A program made the translations under genes and the position numbers. Under the pieces are notes generated by a model. The model did not search any database. It worked only from the letters and a program-made list of their open reading frames with translations, and was not told the DNA's origin. A stretch of 64,000 bases of DNA. Source: Brumimicrobium oceani. GTDB taxonomy: Bacteria; Bacteroidota; Bacteroidia; Flavobacteriales_D; Crocinitomicaceae. Positions 45,695 through 55,400 of the stretch are shown here, one piece after another (the first letter of the stretch is position 1; each line of letters begins with the position of its first letter). The stretch lies in NCBI RefSeq assembly GCF_003143775.1, contig NZ_QFRJ01000006.1:124001-188000 (forward strand). The letters run 5' to 3'.

Positions 45695-47785
45695 ATGCCA
45701 AATACAAATACAGCCAAAAAAAACACAGTTAAGATCGATAAAACAACAGTACTCAAAGGATTTGAGTTAATGTGCACTGCAAAAACACTGGCAGAAAAGT
45801 ATGAGGACAATAAAGAAATAACCAGTAAATATGTACACGCAACATCACGTGGACATGAGGCTATACAATTGGCTTTAGGAATGCAATTAAAACCTCAGGA
45901 TTTTGTTGCCCCCTATTACAGAGACGACAGTATTTTACTCGGAATGGGAATTACTCCTTATGAGTTAATGCTCGACTTATTTGCTAAAAAAGATGATCCT
46001 TTTTCGGGAGGAAGAACATATTACTCGCATCCTTCTTTGAAAAGAGAAGACATGCCAAAAATCCCACATCAATCATCAGCTACAGGAATGCAAGCTATTC
46101 CAATGACAGGAGTTGCGATGGGAATGCAATACAAAGAAATTGAGGGATTAGCGGAAGATTTAAATGGCGAAAACCCAGTTGCAGTTTGTTCAATTGGAGA
46201 TGCTGCTTGTACCGAAGGAGAGTTTTCTGAAGCGCTTCAAATGGCAGCCTTAAAACAGCTACCAATTTTGTATTTGGTGCAAGACAATGAATGGGATATT
46301 TCGGCAAGTGCAGAGGAAATCCGAGCACAAGACATGGCGTATTACGCGCGTGGATTTAAAGGTGTTGAGGTATTTTCTATTGATGGGTCTGACTTTGAAG
46401 AATCATACAATACCATTCAAAAAGTATTAAAATTAATTAGAACTGAACGTCGTCCGTTTTTAATTCATGCGAAAGTTCCATTATTAGGTCACCATACTTC
46501 TGGTGTTCGAAAAGAGTTTTATCGCGATGATTTAGACGACCATGCGACAAGAGATCCTTACCCAAAAATTAAAGACCTCGCTAGGTCAGTTGGAGTTGAT
46601 GAAGCGGATTTGGTGAATATTGAAGCGAAGACTAAAAAGTTGGTTGACCAAGTTTACGAAGAAGCTAAAAACGCTGAAGATCCAGACCCAGCAAGTATAA
46701 CAAATCATTATTTTGCACCAACGCCAATCACCGAAGAAAAAGGTGTGCGTGAGCCAAAAGGAAAACAAAAAACCGTAATGGTAGATTGTGCTTTGTTTGC
46801 GGTACGTGAACTAATGGAAAAACACCCTGAAGCCCTATTGTACGGACAAGATGTTGGAGCTAGACTAGGTGGAGTTTTCAGAGAAGCAGCCACTTTAGGA
46901 AAGAAATTTGGAGATAACCGCGTATTTAACACTCCAATTATGGAAGCTTTCATTATTGGAAGCACCGTTGGAATGTCGGCTGTAGGATTAAAACCAATTG
47001 TTGAAGTTCAATTTGCCGATTACATTTGGCCTGGACTGAATCAATTGTTTACAGAATTGAGCCGAAGCAATTACCTTTCGAATGGGAAATGGCCTGTAAG
47101 TTCTGTAATTCGTGTTCCAATTGGAGCTTATGGTTCTGGAGGACCTTACCATTCTTCAAGTGTAGAATCTGTTGTTACAAACATTCGTGGAATTAAAGTG
47201 GTTTATCCTTCTACTGGTGCAGATTTGAAAGGATTAATGAAAGCAGCTTATTACGATCCAAACCCAGTTTTACTTTTAGAACATAAAGGTTTGTATTGGT
47301 CGAAAATAAAAGGAACAGAAGGCGCAATGTCTGTTGAACCTGATGAAGATTACGTTGTTCCAATCGGAAAAGCAAGAATCGTTCAAGAAGCAGATCAAGA
47401 GAAAATTGACAGTGGAGAAAGTGTTGTCATTATCACTTACGGAATGGGAGTTTATTGGGCTACAAAAGCAGCAAAAAACCATCCTGGAGCAGTTGAAATC
47501 ATTGATTTAAGAACATTGAGTCCATTGGATACCGACACTATTTATGCAGCAGCGAAAAAACACAGTAAAGTGATGTTGGTGACTGAAGAATCTATCGAAG
47601 CGAGTTTCACTTTGGGATTAGCGGGTAGAATTCAAAGAGAATGTTTCGAGTATTTGGATGCGCCAGTTTCTATTGTTGGTTCGATTGACACACCAGCAAT
47701 TCCTTTACACAGCGACTTAGAATTTGCTCTGTTGCCTAATGCAGATAAAGTTGGAGAGGCACTGCAGGAGCTATTTGAGTATTAA
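45695..47785 (+). CDS. 2-oxoacid dehydrogenase E1, fused alpha and beta subunits
   Basis: This 696-residue thiamine diphosphate enzyme has an E1-alpha part (about 1-330; HATSRGHEAIQLALGMQL, DFVAPYYRDDSILLGMG, CSIGDAACTEGEFSEAL for cofactor binding, LGHHTSGVRKEFY). It is fused to an E1-beta part (about 360-696; LYGQDVGARLGGVFREA, NTPIMEAFIIGSTVGMSAV, VEVQFADYIWPGLNQLF). Fused E1 of this kind in Bacteroidota is assigned to branched-chain 2-oxoacid (2-oxoisovalerate) dehydrogenase, making branched acyl-CoA for iso-fatty acids. E2 and E3 are not in the window. The ATG at 45695 is preferred because the upstream frame overlaps the methyltransferase gene. Confidence 0.92.
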   Translation: MPNTNTAKKNTVKIDKTTVLKGFELMCTAKTLAEKYEDNKEITSKYVHATSRGHEAIQLALGMQLKPQDFVAPYYRDDSILLGMGITPYELMLDLFAKKDDPFSGGRTYYSHPSLKREDMPKIPHQSSATGMQAIPMTGVAMGMQYKEIEGLAEDLNGENPVAVCSIGDAACTEGEFSEALQMAALKQLPILYLVQDNEWDISASAEEIRAQDMAYYARGFKGVEVFSIDGSDFEESYNTIQKVLKLIRTERRPFLIHAKVPLLGHHTSGVRKEFYRDDLDDHATRDPYPKIKDLARSVGVDEADLVNIEAKTKKLVDQVYEEAKNAEDPDPASITNHYFAPTPITEEKGVREPKGKQKTVMVDCALFAVRELMEKHPEALLYGQDVGARLGGVFREAATLGKKFGDNRVFNTPIMEAFIIGSTVGMSAVGLKPIVEVQFADYIWPGLNQLFTELSRSNYLSNGKWPVSSVIRVPIGAYGSGGPYHSSSVESVVTNIRGIKVVYPSTGADLKGLMKAAYYDPNPVLLLEHKGLYWSKIKGTEGAMSVEPDEDYVVPIGKARIVQEADQEKIDSGESVVIITYGMGVYWATKAAKNHPGAVEIIDLRTLSPLDTDTIYAAAKKHSKVMLVTEESIEASFTLGLAGRIQRECFEYLDAPVSIVGSIDTPAIPLHSDLEFALLPNADKVGEALQELFEY

Positions 47786-47789
47786 GGAA

Positions 47790-47970
47790 GAAAAATTACG
47801 CAAAGGTGCGCCGAGAGGCAGAGTTACGCGGAGATAAAAATGATAAATAAAGTAGAGGATTCATTCTCTACTTTTTTTTGTTTAAAACTTTTACCTCTTT
47901 ACTTCACGTTCCCTTTCTATCTTTTTCTCTGCGAATCTCTGCTCCTCACCGTAACTGTTCGTAATTTTTC
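47790..47970. repeat. 181-bp inverted-repeat (MITE-like) element, CGCAAAG family
   Basis: Perfect 11-base inverted ends GAAAAATTACG (47790-47800) and CGTAATTTTTC (47960-47970) bound a segment. Inside the left end is GCAAAGGTGCGCCGAGAGGC, AGTTACGCGGAG, and inside the right end CTCTGCGAATCTCTGCTCCT. The centre carries a terminator hairpin. It sits between convergent genes. Words match the repeats at 1.0 and 18-19.5 kb. Confidence 0.7.
47851..47879 (+). terminator. Intrinsic terminator after E1 dehydrogenase gene
   Basis: AGTAGAG and CTCTACT form a 7-bp stem with an 8-base loop, followed by eight T. It lies 65 bases after the stop, inside the repeat element. Confidence 0.8.
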
Positions 47971-47993
47971 AAACTTCTCCCCTAGTATATGGT

Positions 47994-49823
47994 TTAAAAA
48001 TTAAGTTCAAAAACACTTCGATATCCTCTTATCTCTTCAACATATTCAACAAACTCCTTATAAAATTTATCATTGGCTAAGGTTGCAGAGTCTCCTATGA
48101 CGATTAGTTTCTTTTTGGCTCTGGTAAGTGCGACATTCATTCTTCGATAATCTGATAAAAATCCAATTTTTCCTTCGGGATTACTTCTCACTAGACTTAA
48201 AATAATCACATCAGCTTCTTGACCTTGGAAAGAATCAATTGTGCTTACTACAATATCCTTCAACTCTTCTTTTGCTAATTCAACTTGACTCGAATAGGGT
48301 GAAATAAATACCGCCGATTGTCCTTTTTCTATCCAGTTTTCCGCATTTTCTCTTACTATTCTTAATTCTTCGGGATTTGAAGTACTTCGACTATTTTCTT
48401 GTCTTTTTTCATCGAAACCTGCGCCGGCAGTATCATAGAAAATCATAGATTCCGGAACAGAGGCTGCATGACTTTGCAATTTTCCCTCGTAGAAATAATT
48501 AGATGAAAAACCAGCAATTTCTGGAGTCATTCGGTACTGAATTCCCAACAAATCACTTTGAACACCAGCGTCAATTGCTCTTTCTAAAACTGAAGTAGAC
48601 AAACCTTTTCTAGCCGCCTCTTCGCTGATCACGGTTGGTGGAAGTTGCAAATGATCTCCACTTAAAATCGCACGATTCCCTTTCTCTAAAACCAACCAAG
48701 CCAAAGGCTCTATGCATTGCCCAGCTTCATCTAGAAAAGCCACATCAAATTTCTTATTGAGTAACATTTTGTCCATCAAGCCAATTGGTGTTCCCAAAAT
48801 CACATCCGCAGCATCAAAAAACTGAGCCAAATAAGCTGAAGATAAATTCTTAATCTGATCGCGAATTGCATAAACTTCATTAAACAAAAGTTTACGTTGT
48901 TCTCGTTCTGATTTCCCAAAACTGCGCTTATATTGATGCGCCATTTTACGGTATTCTGCTTCTTGAATTTTTAATCTTTTTATTTTCTTGCTGTATTTGT
49001 CATCGCTCAAAATTCCTTCTGGCGTATGCTCCCAAACCACTTTGTTGACTTTCGCAGTGTTCCCTAAACGCAAAACTTTCAATCCGCTGTTCAGTAGTTG
49101 CTGCGCCAAATGATCCACGGCTGCATTACTAGGAGCCGAAGCCACAATGCTTAACCCTTGCTTTCGTAGTGCTTGAATTAGCGCTACAATTGTAGTGGTT
49201 TTCCCAGTTCCCGGAGGTCCGTGAATAATTTGTAATTGCGAATCACACATTCCGTTCTCCACCGCTTTCACTTGAAATTCATTCAAATGGTCTCCAACAT
49301 TAATGTTCAATTCAGCATTTTCAAGCTCTTTTTGCTTTTTTATTCCATGGACATATTCAAAAAGCTGTTTAATTGCTTTGTCTTCACCTTTAACAATGCG
49401 TTTTAAAACACCATGCATCATCTGAAAAGTGCGATTATCTGGCAATCTTTTAATTCCGATATTCTTTTCGTCAATCCAATCTGGAAAATCGTCGGTGTAC
49501 AGTAAAACTTCTGCTTTTCTATCTGAAATGGAAAGCAATTGCCCATTACAAATTGCATTTGAAGAAGGCAGGAAAACAGCCACTGGAGTTCCTTGACTAT
49601 AAAAAGAATTATTGACTCCCCCCGGCGTATGAAAAGTCACAGTAATCACAGGCTGATCTGTATATCCGAAGCTTTTATTTTGAATTTTCACAGGATGAAG
49701 AATTGCTCCTTCTTTCCGTAATTCTTTAAGAGAAACATCCTTTTCAAACCATTTTTTTTCTTGCGTTTCCTCTTCCAATCGCAAGAGTTCTCTCATTTCC
49801 TGAATTACCGTATTCACCTCCAT
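47994..49823 (-). CDS. UPF1/IGHMBP2-like superfamily 1B helicase
   Basis: This 609-residue protein has an N-terminal OB-like/stalk region (about 40-180) and an SF1 helicase core: Walker A GPPGTGKTTT (202-211), Walker B FLDEAGQ, LSGDHLQLPPTV, QYRMTPEI, and VVSTIDSFQGQEADVIILS with MNVALTRAKKKL. This matches the IGHMBP2/SMUBP-2 group of 5'-3' RNA/DNA helicases found in many Bacteroidota. Cellular role unknown. The frame runs up to 49925, but the ATG at 49823 (MEVNTVIQEMRELL) is preceded by an AT-rich leader and aligns better with the family. Confidence 0.9.
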   Translation of the reverse strand: MEVNTVIQEMRELLRLEEETQEKKWFEKDVSLKELRKEGAILHPVKIQNKSFGYTDQPVITVTFHTPGGVNNSFYSQGTPVAVFLPSSNAICNGQLLSISDRKAEVLLYTDDFPDWIDEKNIGIKRLPDNRTFQMMHGVLKRIVKGEDKAIKQLFEYVHGIKKQKELENAELNINVGDHLNEFQVKAVENGMCDSQLQIIHGPPGTGKTTTIVALIQALRKQGLSIVASAPSNAAVDHLAQQLLNSGLKVLRLGNTAKVNKVVWEHTPEGILSDDKYSKKIKRLKIQEAEYRKMAHQYKRSFGKSEREQRKLLFNEVYAIRDQIKNLSSAYLAQFFDAADVILGTPIGLMDKMLLNKKFDVAFLDEAGQCIEPLAWLVLEKGNRAILSGDHLQLPPTVISEEAARKGLSTSVLERAIDAGVQSDLLGIQYRMTPEIAGFSSNYFYEGKLQSHAASVPESMIFYDTAGAGFDEKRQENSRSTSNPEELRIVRENAENWIEKGQSAVFISPYSSQVELAKEELKDIVVSTIDSFQGQEADVIILSLVRSNPEGKIGFLSDYRRMNVALTRAKKKLIVIGDSATLANDKFYKEFVEYVEEIRGYRSVFELNF

Positions 49824-49945
49824 AGTTGAAATTAAATTTTCCTGCACGAAAATAGTTAAATTCCGAGGAATCGCCTCAGAGTGGTGAAGGTGAAAAGTGA
49901 AAGAACAAAGATTAATTCCGCCCATGCTTTATTTCCATTGTTTTA

Positions 49946-49976
49946 TTTGCTTTCACTTACTCTTCGCTTAACTTTG
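49946..49976 (+). promoter_or_regulatory. Bacteroidota promoter (TTTG-N19-TAACTTTG)
   Basis: TTTG at 49946-49949 and TAACTTTG at 49969-49976 match the consensus exactly with 19-base spacing. The ATG of the pentapeptide protein is 22 bases further on. Confidence 0.7.
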
Positions 49977-49998
49977 TATTTAAACCAAAACGCAAGAA

Positions 49999-50568
49999 AT
50001 GGCACATTTTGTTGAAGAAGAAACATTCGAAAAAGAAGATTTTACCTTAGAATTCTTAGAGCGAGGAGATTATGAAATCTGTACTTTTAAAAATTGTAAC
50101 TTTTCGAATTCTGATTTAACCAATATCCGTTTTATTGATTGTGAATTTATTGATTGTAATTTAACTGGTGTTAAGCTAGGTGGTGCAGGACTTCAAGATG
50201 TTCGGTTTAACAATTGTAAAATGCTTGGAATTCAATTTGATGAATGCAGCGATTTTCTTTTTCAAGTATCTTTTGATAATTGTCAGTTGAATCACTCCTC
50301 TTTTTTCTCCAATAAATTGGTCAAAACTTCATTTTCATACTGCAAATTACAAGAAGTAGATTTTACCGATTGCAATTTAACTTCAGCCCTTTTTGATGAA
50401 AGTGATATTTCTGGAGCAACATTTACCAATTGTACTTTAGCCAAGGCTGATTTTAGAACAGCCATCAATCTTTCTATTGACCCGGAAAAAAACAGAATGA
50501 AAGGAGCGCAGTTTTCTCAACAAAATGTAGTGGGATTACTGAATAAATATCAGATAAAAGTAGAATGA
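49999..50568 (+). CDS. Pentapeptide-repeat protein (Qnr/MfpA-like fold)
   Basis: This 189-residue protein is built from about 25 pentapeptide units with the A/C/S-D/N-L/F pattern (CTFKNCNFSNSDLTNIRFID, CEFIDCNLTGVKL, DFTDCNLTSALFDESDISGA). It predicts a right-handed quadrilateral beta-helix. The cysteine-rich units and length are close to Qnr/MfpA-type DNA mimics that shield gyrase, but many pentapeptide proteins have other roles and function cannot be assigned. No signal peptide; cytosolic. Expressed from its own promoter. Confidence 0.9.
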   Translation: MAHFVEEETFEKEDFTLEFLERGDYEICTFKNCNFSNSDLTNIRFIDCEFIDCNLTGVKLGGAGLQDVRFNNCKMLGIQFDECSDFLFQVSFDNCQLNHSSFFSNKLVKTSFSYCKLQEVDFTDCNLTSALFDESDISGATFTNCTLAKADFRTAINLSIDPEKNRMKGAQFSQQNVVGLLNKYQIKVE

Positions 50569-50629
50569 TTTTAAAACATTAAAAAATTACGAATCCAAAA
50601 CCTCCTCACACTCCATCAACAAACAAAAA

Positions 50630-50800
50630 TCGTTATCCGAAGGGATGATACAAGGGCGATTCGCAAATCGTCCCCTGCTCCATCATCAAAGCAAAGATCA
50701 TCAATCGAAGAGATAATGTAAGGACGATTCGTAAACTTAGCGAAGCGATCTCATGACCAAAGGGAGTAATCGTCCCCACCACATTATCAAAGTCAAAATC
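50630..50800. repeat. REP-like palindrome cluster, copy 2
   Basis: Two units of about 68 bases start at 50639 and 50707 (GAAGGGATGATACAAGGGCG, GAAGAGATAATGTAAGGACG). The first is followed by the palindrome core CGATTCGCAAATCG, the second by the diverged CGATTCGTAAAC. The region ends AATCGTCCCCACCACATTAT. Related to 20.4 and 57.6 kb. Confidence 0.7.
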
Positions 50801-50806
50801 CCACTA

Positions 50807-52291
50807 CTACCTAACAATCATTCGCTTAGACATAATCTCTTGTCCGTTTCTTGTAAGTGAATAAATAAACATTCCTTTACCAATCTCAGAGGCCAAAACT
50901 GTAACTTCTCCTTTGCTTTCGTTAATTGGATAATCCTTCACAAATCCTCCGTTTAAGTTGAAAATAGTAATTGAAGCTTGATTAACCTCAGGCGCCAATT
51001 GATAACGAATCACCGTTCTATCATTAAAAGGATTTGGAATGTTTTGCTCCATTGAGTAATCTGTTAATTCACGACTGTCTTGAACTAGACTTTGTCTTAT
51101 TTTGTCGTTGGCTTTGTATTCTGCTAACTCATCGCGCACTGCTGAAAGTTCTGTGTTTAATTCTTGAATTCCAGCTGTTAATACAGAAATTAATCCTGTA
51201 TAGTTGATTGCTTTGTAAGATATATCTGAAACTATTTTACCGTCTTCATCAAAAACCGGTTGAGTTACGTCTTTGGTTAATTCTGGGAATACTTCTGCCA
51301 TTTCTTGTGAAATGAAACCGTGTTGGTCTAATTCCGAAAGCGCAATACCATCTGTTTGGTTGTAGGTATATGTCACAGGTCTAAGTAACGAAATTCTCTC
51401 AAGAGCGCTTTTCTCATTCACAACATTTTGTTTCAATTTTCCATCGGAAACTGTGAACGTCCCAGCTGTTATCATTACATCACCATTGAACATACCCGCA
51501 AATCGATTACCACCTGTACTTCCTGCATCGCCTAAAATTGCTCTGCTGTTTGTAGTATTAGAATTTGTTCGAGCATGCACGCCTATTGAGTTTTGTGAAC
51601 TAATGACGCTTGCAAAAATGCCCGTTGAACTTTGACCTTGATCAACATTTATTTTCATTCCAGTACCTGTGTTTACATGTCTTACTCTAATTTCGGCTCC
51701 TATATTTGAGCCTATGCTAGATGACTGGTTGTCACTAAATATTTTAAAGCCTAATTGACCCCGAGTAGCAATACCTACCTTAGGTGAATCATCAAAATTA
51801 TCATCGAAAGGATTTCCTAACCGGTCTATTTCCCCAAAATATGTATTACCCTGTCGAGGTGACATTGAAGCTACCAAGGTATTTGCTCCTGGACTACCTG
51901 GACTACCAAAACCGTTACCAACCCGGAACTCTAAATAATCCGCTGTTGATCCACCATCGTGAATCCATTCAATACGAGGCTTATTTGGAGTGGCACTTGT
52001 GTAACCCATTGTTAAACCTTTATTAGCTTGCTGAAAACGCATTCCGTAAAAAGTTTGACCTGAAGTTATTTCGCCCAATGCAAACCATTGATCATTAAAG
52101 CCAAAGGCTGTTCCTTGAGTTACTATTCCTGGTAAGAAACGAAAAACCTCGTTTGTAAGAAGTTGCTGTGTTGCAGTGGGAGGCGTGGCTGGCGCCGTGA
52201 ATGGTAAAACAGTTCCATCAGACCGATTTTGAGCATGCATAGAAGTTAAGGATAAAAGTAAAGTTCCTAAAAAAATAAATTGCTTTTTCAT
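50807..52291 (-). CDS. S74 intramolecular-chaperone protein with T9SS type A sorting domain
   Basis: This 494-residue exported protein has a signal peptide ending SMHA (about 20 residues) and a beta-rich fibre-like region (25-280). A peptidase S74/tail-fibre chaperone domain follows (about 282-390: VSDGKLKQNV with Ser282-Asp283, LLRPVTYTYN, HGFISQEMAEVFPEL), then a short coiled coil (about 371-395). The C-terminal 80 residues are a T9SS type A sorting domain (NIPNPFNDRTVIRYQL, GMFIYSL, SKRMIVR). S74 domains guide trimer folding of phage fibres and then autocleave. A surface fibre role is inferred. Confidence 0.85.
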   Translation of the reverse strand: MKKQFIFLGTLLLSLTSMHAQNRSDGTVLPFTAPATPPTATQQLLTNEVFRFLPGIVTQGTAFGFNDQWFALGEITSGQTFYGMRFQQANKGLTMGYTSATPNKPRIEWIHDGGSTADYLEFRVGNGFGSPGSPGANTLVASMSPRQGNTYFGEIDRLGNPFDDNFDDSPKVGIATRGQLGFKIFSDNQSSSIGSNIGAEIRVRHVNTGTGMKINVDQGQSSTGIFASVISSQNSIGVHARTNSNTTNSRAILGDAGSTGGNRFAGMFNGDVMITAGTFTVSDGKLKQNVVNEKSALERISLLRPVTYTYNQTDGIALSELDQHGFISQEMAEVFPELTKDVTQPVFDEDGKIVSDISYKAINYTGLISVLTAGIQELNTELSAVRDELAEYKANDKIRQSLVQDSRELTDYSMEQNIPNPFNDRTVIRYQLAPEVNQASITIFNLNGGFVKDYPINESKGEVTVLASEIGKGMFIYSLTRNGQEIMSKRMIVR

Positions 52292-52420
52292 AATGTGATT
52301 TTTTATTGTTCATTCGAAGCTAGATAAAAACACGCTTATATAAACAATTATTAACATATTTTCAATTGTTTTGTCTTGAAAGCAACATTTAAAGTCAGGG
52401 CAATTATATATTTTTGTTTT

Positions 52421-55400
52421 ATGAAGTCTTGGTTTTTGGAAATTTTCAGCTTTTTACTGCTTGTAATAATTTTACCAAGTACATTGTTTGCTCAGACTCA
52501 TGTTACCTTAAATCTATTCCAGCAATTTAATGGCAAATTTGATTACACCATTATCGGGAATACCCACAACGCCTTTGATAATTGGCAAACTCCCCCTCCA
52601 CCTTGCCAAATGTTAACGAGTTCATCCGCAACATTAAATCTGTCCGCCGCTCAAAATGTTGTCGGTGCTTTTTTAATTTGGAGTGGTATTGAAGATGGTT
52701 CAGGAACAACCGTTACTCTAAATGGCATTGTCCAAACCCCTGATTTTATTAATTCAATTAATGTGAATCCTTCATCTTTCTCACCATTACCATATTTTTC
52801 TGCCGTAAAAGATATTACAACATACGTTCAAACTACTGGTAATGGGTTATACAACATCAGTAATTTCAACTTAAATCCTTTGCTGTCAAATTATTGCTCA
52901 AATGCTGTTTACTATTCAGGCTGGAACATTATAGTTGTTTATTCCGACCCTTCCGTAACTAACACTCAATTAAATATATACGATGGATTTAGGTTTGTTG
53001 GAACTGGTCAATTAGGTTCAATCACTTTCCCAATTAATAATCTTAATATAACAAATACCACAAATGCTAATATGACATTATTATCATGGAATGGGAGTTC
53101 AAGTTTATTTTTAGCACAATCAATTTTAATCAATGGTGATACTTTAAATAATTCTCAAAACCCCTCCAACAACCCTTTCAACAGCACAAATAGTTTTACG
53201 GGAAGCAATAGCAGTTGGAACATGGATGTGGATACTTATGACATAAGTAATTCGATTAATGTTGGCGATGTAAATGCTACAATTGTAGTTAACGCCTCCT
53301 ACCTCCGCTTCATCTCCAACATCATCACCTCCATCCCCTCCGAACTCTCAGACGCCACAGTTTTTTTTGATACCATCACCGGTCAAGAACTTTGCGACAA
53401 CCAAACTTTAAACATAGATTTCACAGTCCTAAACATAAATTCCAACGACACTTTACCACAAGGAACACCCATTTCTGTTTTTGTAAACGATAGCATATTT
53501 TTAGGAACTATTCTCACTCCCTCAGATATTCTAATCGGAGATAGTTTAGCAATGTCAACAAGCGTTACTATTCCAGCAAATGTAGCCAGTCCTTTTGATT
53601 TGAGCGTTATTGCCAACCAAGATGCTACGCAATTGGGCATTATTGCAGAAAGTAATTTAACCAACAATTCTGCAGATACAACACTGAGTTTAATTCCAGT
53701 TATAACACCAATTTTCGATTCTATTCCGCCTGTTTGTCAAGGAACAAATTTAGTCCTGTCAACTACTTCTAATAATGGTATTTTAGGAACTTGGTCGCCA
53801 GTTTTCAATACTCAAGCAACTACGATATACACTTTTACGCCATCAAGTTTATTCTGTGCAGATACAGTTCAACTTACCGTGCAAATTGTTCCAGAAATAG
53901 CTCCAACTTTTACTTTACCAGATTCTATTTGCATAAATGATACGCTTGTTTTTCCAACAGTTTCCAATAATGGAATAAACGGAACTTGGTCGCCCGCTTT
54001 TGACAATCAAAACACAACAACTTATACTTTTACACCAGATTCTTCGGGGGTTTCAGCAAATTGTCCTGCAAGCGTTCAACAATTAATTGAGGTTATTCCG
54101 CAAACTGTGCCTAGTTTTTCTTTTCAAGATTCGCTTTGTCCGGGCGCAAGTTTTACATTTCCAAATACTTCAAACAACGGAATAATTGGAACTTGGTCGC
54201 CTGCTTTTGACAATCAAAACACAACAAATTATACATTTACGCCAGCTGCTAATTCAATTTTCAATGGCTGTGCAGCGAGTATTTCAGAAACGATAACTAT
54301 AATTGACATTATAAATCCAACTGGAACAGCACCAGCAGACTTAACACTTCAATGCATTGGAGACGTTCCTCCTGCCGATGTAAATTTAAGCACTGATGAG
54401 GCGGATAATTGCACTGCTATTCCAACGGTTACTTTTGTTTCCGATATTTCAGATGGAAATAATTGTCCAGAAATAATAACAAGAACTTACAACATTGCAG
54501 ATGATAATGGAAATGATATTGATGTAATACAAACCATAACCATCAACGACGATACACCTCCAACTGCCAGCAATATCTCCACAACTGTTCAATGTTTATC
54601 GGATGTTCCAGCGGTAGATATTGCAATAGTTTCGGATGAAGCGGATAACTGCACAGTAAATCCAACAGTGGCATTTGTTTCTGAAAGTACCAATGCAAAT
54701 ATTTGCAATGGTCAAGAAATCACACGTATTTACAGCGTTACAGATGATTGTGGAAACAACATAAATATTACTCACACAATTATTGTTGATTCTTATACTC
54801 CAACTTTCACAGTTTCAGGACAAGGAACAAATTCTTGTAATGGAACAGACGGAACAATTACACTTTCTGGATTAGCTCCAAATACCAATTATTTGATGAG
54901 TTTTGATGGTGGAACGACAAATCCAATTACTACCAACGCAGCAGGAAATTACGTTATCACTGGACTTTCTGCTGGCTCTTACACCAATTACACCATTTCA
55001 GATGCCGATTGTCCTTCATGTGCAACCACAGAAAATGTTTCCATAAACATCAACGATCCAACAGCCGCAATTATCGGCGCCGGTCCTGATGCACAATATT
55101 GTGAAGGAACAACTGTAATCTTAAATGCCTTTAATCCTGAAAACGCAAACATATCGTGGAATAATGGAATTACCGAAGGAGTTGGCTTTGTTCCGCCAGT
55201 TGGTGTTTCATATTATACCGTAACTTCTGAAAGGGTAAACTGCTTTTCTTCAGATCAAATTATGATTACCGTTTCACCAGCAATTACAGATATTACTTGT
55301 CCATCAGATTTGACCGCTTCATGTGCTATTTCAGAGCAAGCACCTTACGCTGATTTCAATGCATTTACTGCTGCTGGAGGTTCTGCAACAATTCCAGTTG

